DNA of 37,643 nt, from positions 1-37,643 of IMG/VR virus record IMGVR_UViG_3300042509_000432. One strand, given 5' to 3'. Positions 37,627-37,643 of the stretch are shown here, in pieces (position 1 is the stretch's first letter; the number at the start of each line of letters is the position of its first letter). Below the pieces are notes generated by a model. The model had not been told where the DNA came from, did not search any database, and saw only the letters and a list, made by a program, of their open reading frames with translations. This DNA comes from a virus. The position numbers were made by a program, and so were the translations under genes.

Positions 37627-37643
37627 CTTGATAATGTCGTCTC
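37517..37643. repeat. Terminal direct repeat, right copy (assembly overlap)
   Basis: Identical to 1-127. Removing one copy gives a circle of about 37,516 bp. Confidence 0.95.

Overview
This window is the circularised genome of a tailed double-stranded DNA phage with an HK97-type head and a long non-contractile (siphovirus-like) tail. Its first and last 127 bases are identical, so the unique length is about 37,516 bp. The early genes, the 3-TM holin, the GH108 endolysin, the DUF1364 nuclease and small proteins with the 'PVAHVYRIE...LYAA' and 'IRARGEQ' signatures resemble phages of freshwater Burkholderiales. That host guess is an inference from gene style, not a demonstrated fact. I see no integrase, excisionase, partition gene, convincing CI-like repressor or tRNA, so a strictly lytic life is the simplest reading.

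Layout. Nearly everything is on the minus strand and forms one run. It starts at a divergent promoter region near 5010-5104, runs down through position 1, crosses the circular junction to 37626, and continues to the lysis genes at about 8993. The early part (5009 to 127, then 37626 to 36151) holds a degenerate PD-(D/E)XK-like protein, a DnaT/replisome-organiser-like protein, a DNA methyltransferase, a RecA-fold DnaB-like helicase, a MazG-like pyrophosphohydrolase, two winged-helix proteins, a DUF3310 protein and many small unknowns. An intrinsic terminator (36087-36111) closes it. The late part then follows in canonical order: ferritin-like DUF5856 protein, HNH nuclease, a second terminator and a palindrome-rich cos/pac candidate, TerS, TerL, portal, prohead protease, two tandem major-capsid paralogues, connector, head closure, tail terminator, tail tube, gp10-like protein, tail assembly chaperone with a -1 frameshift site, tape measure, minor tail proteins, a GNAT-like enzyme, a large tail-tip protein with a C-terminal S74 chaperone/protease, a collagen-like fibre, a triple-LamG protein, a GT2-TPR glycosyltransferase, and lysis genes (small TM protein, GH108 endolysin, 3-TM holin).

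The short plus-strand arm (5105-9024) is a recombination/DNA-processing operon with tightly overlapping start and stop codons: ERF single-strand annealing protein, PD-(D/E)XK nuclease, conserved coiled-coil protein, DUF1364 nuclease, SSB, YqaJ exonuclease and two small proteins. It ends with an AT-rich HNH gene that looks inserted and converges on the holin.

Most notable points: two tandem HK97-fold capsid genes of which only the first has a delta (scaffold) domain, with a hairpin between them; a clear A AAA AAC programmed frameshift site; a tail gene whose only well-placed start codon is ATA; two intrinsic terminators in series ahead of the late genes; three palindromes packed just upstream of terS; and tail-module enzymes (GNAT-like, GT2) that could modify the virion or host. 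There is no gene-free stretch longer than 300 bases.
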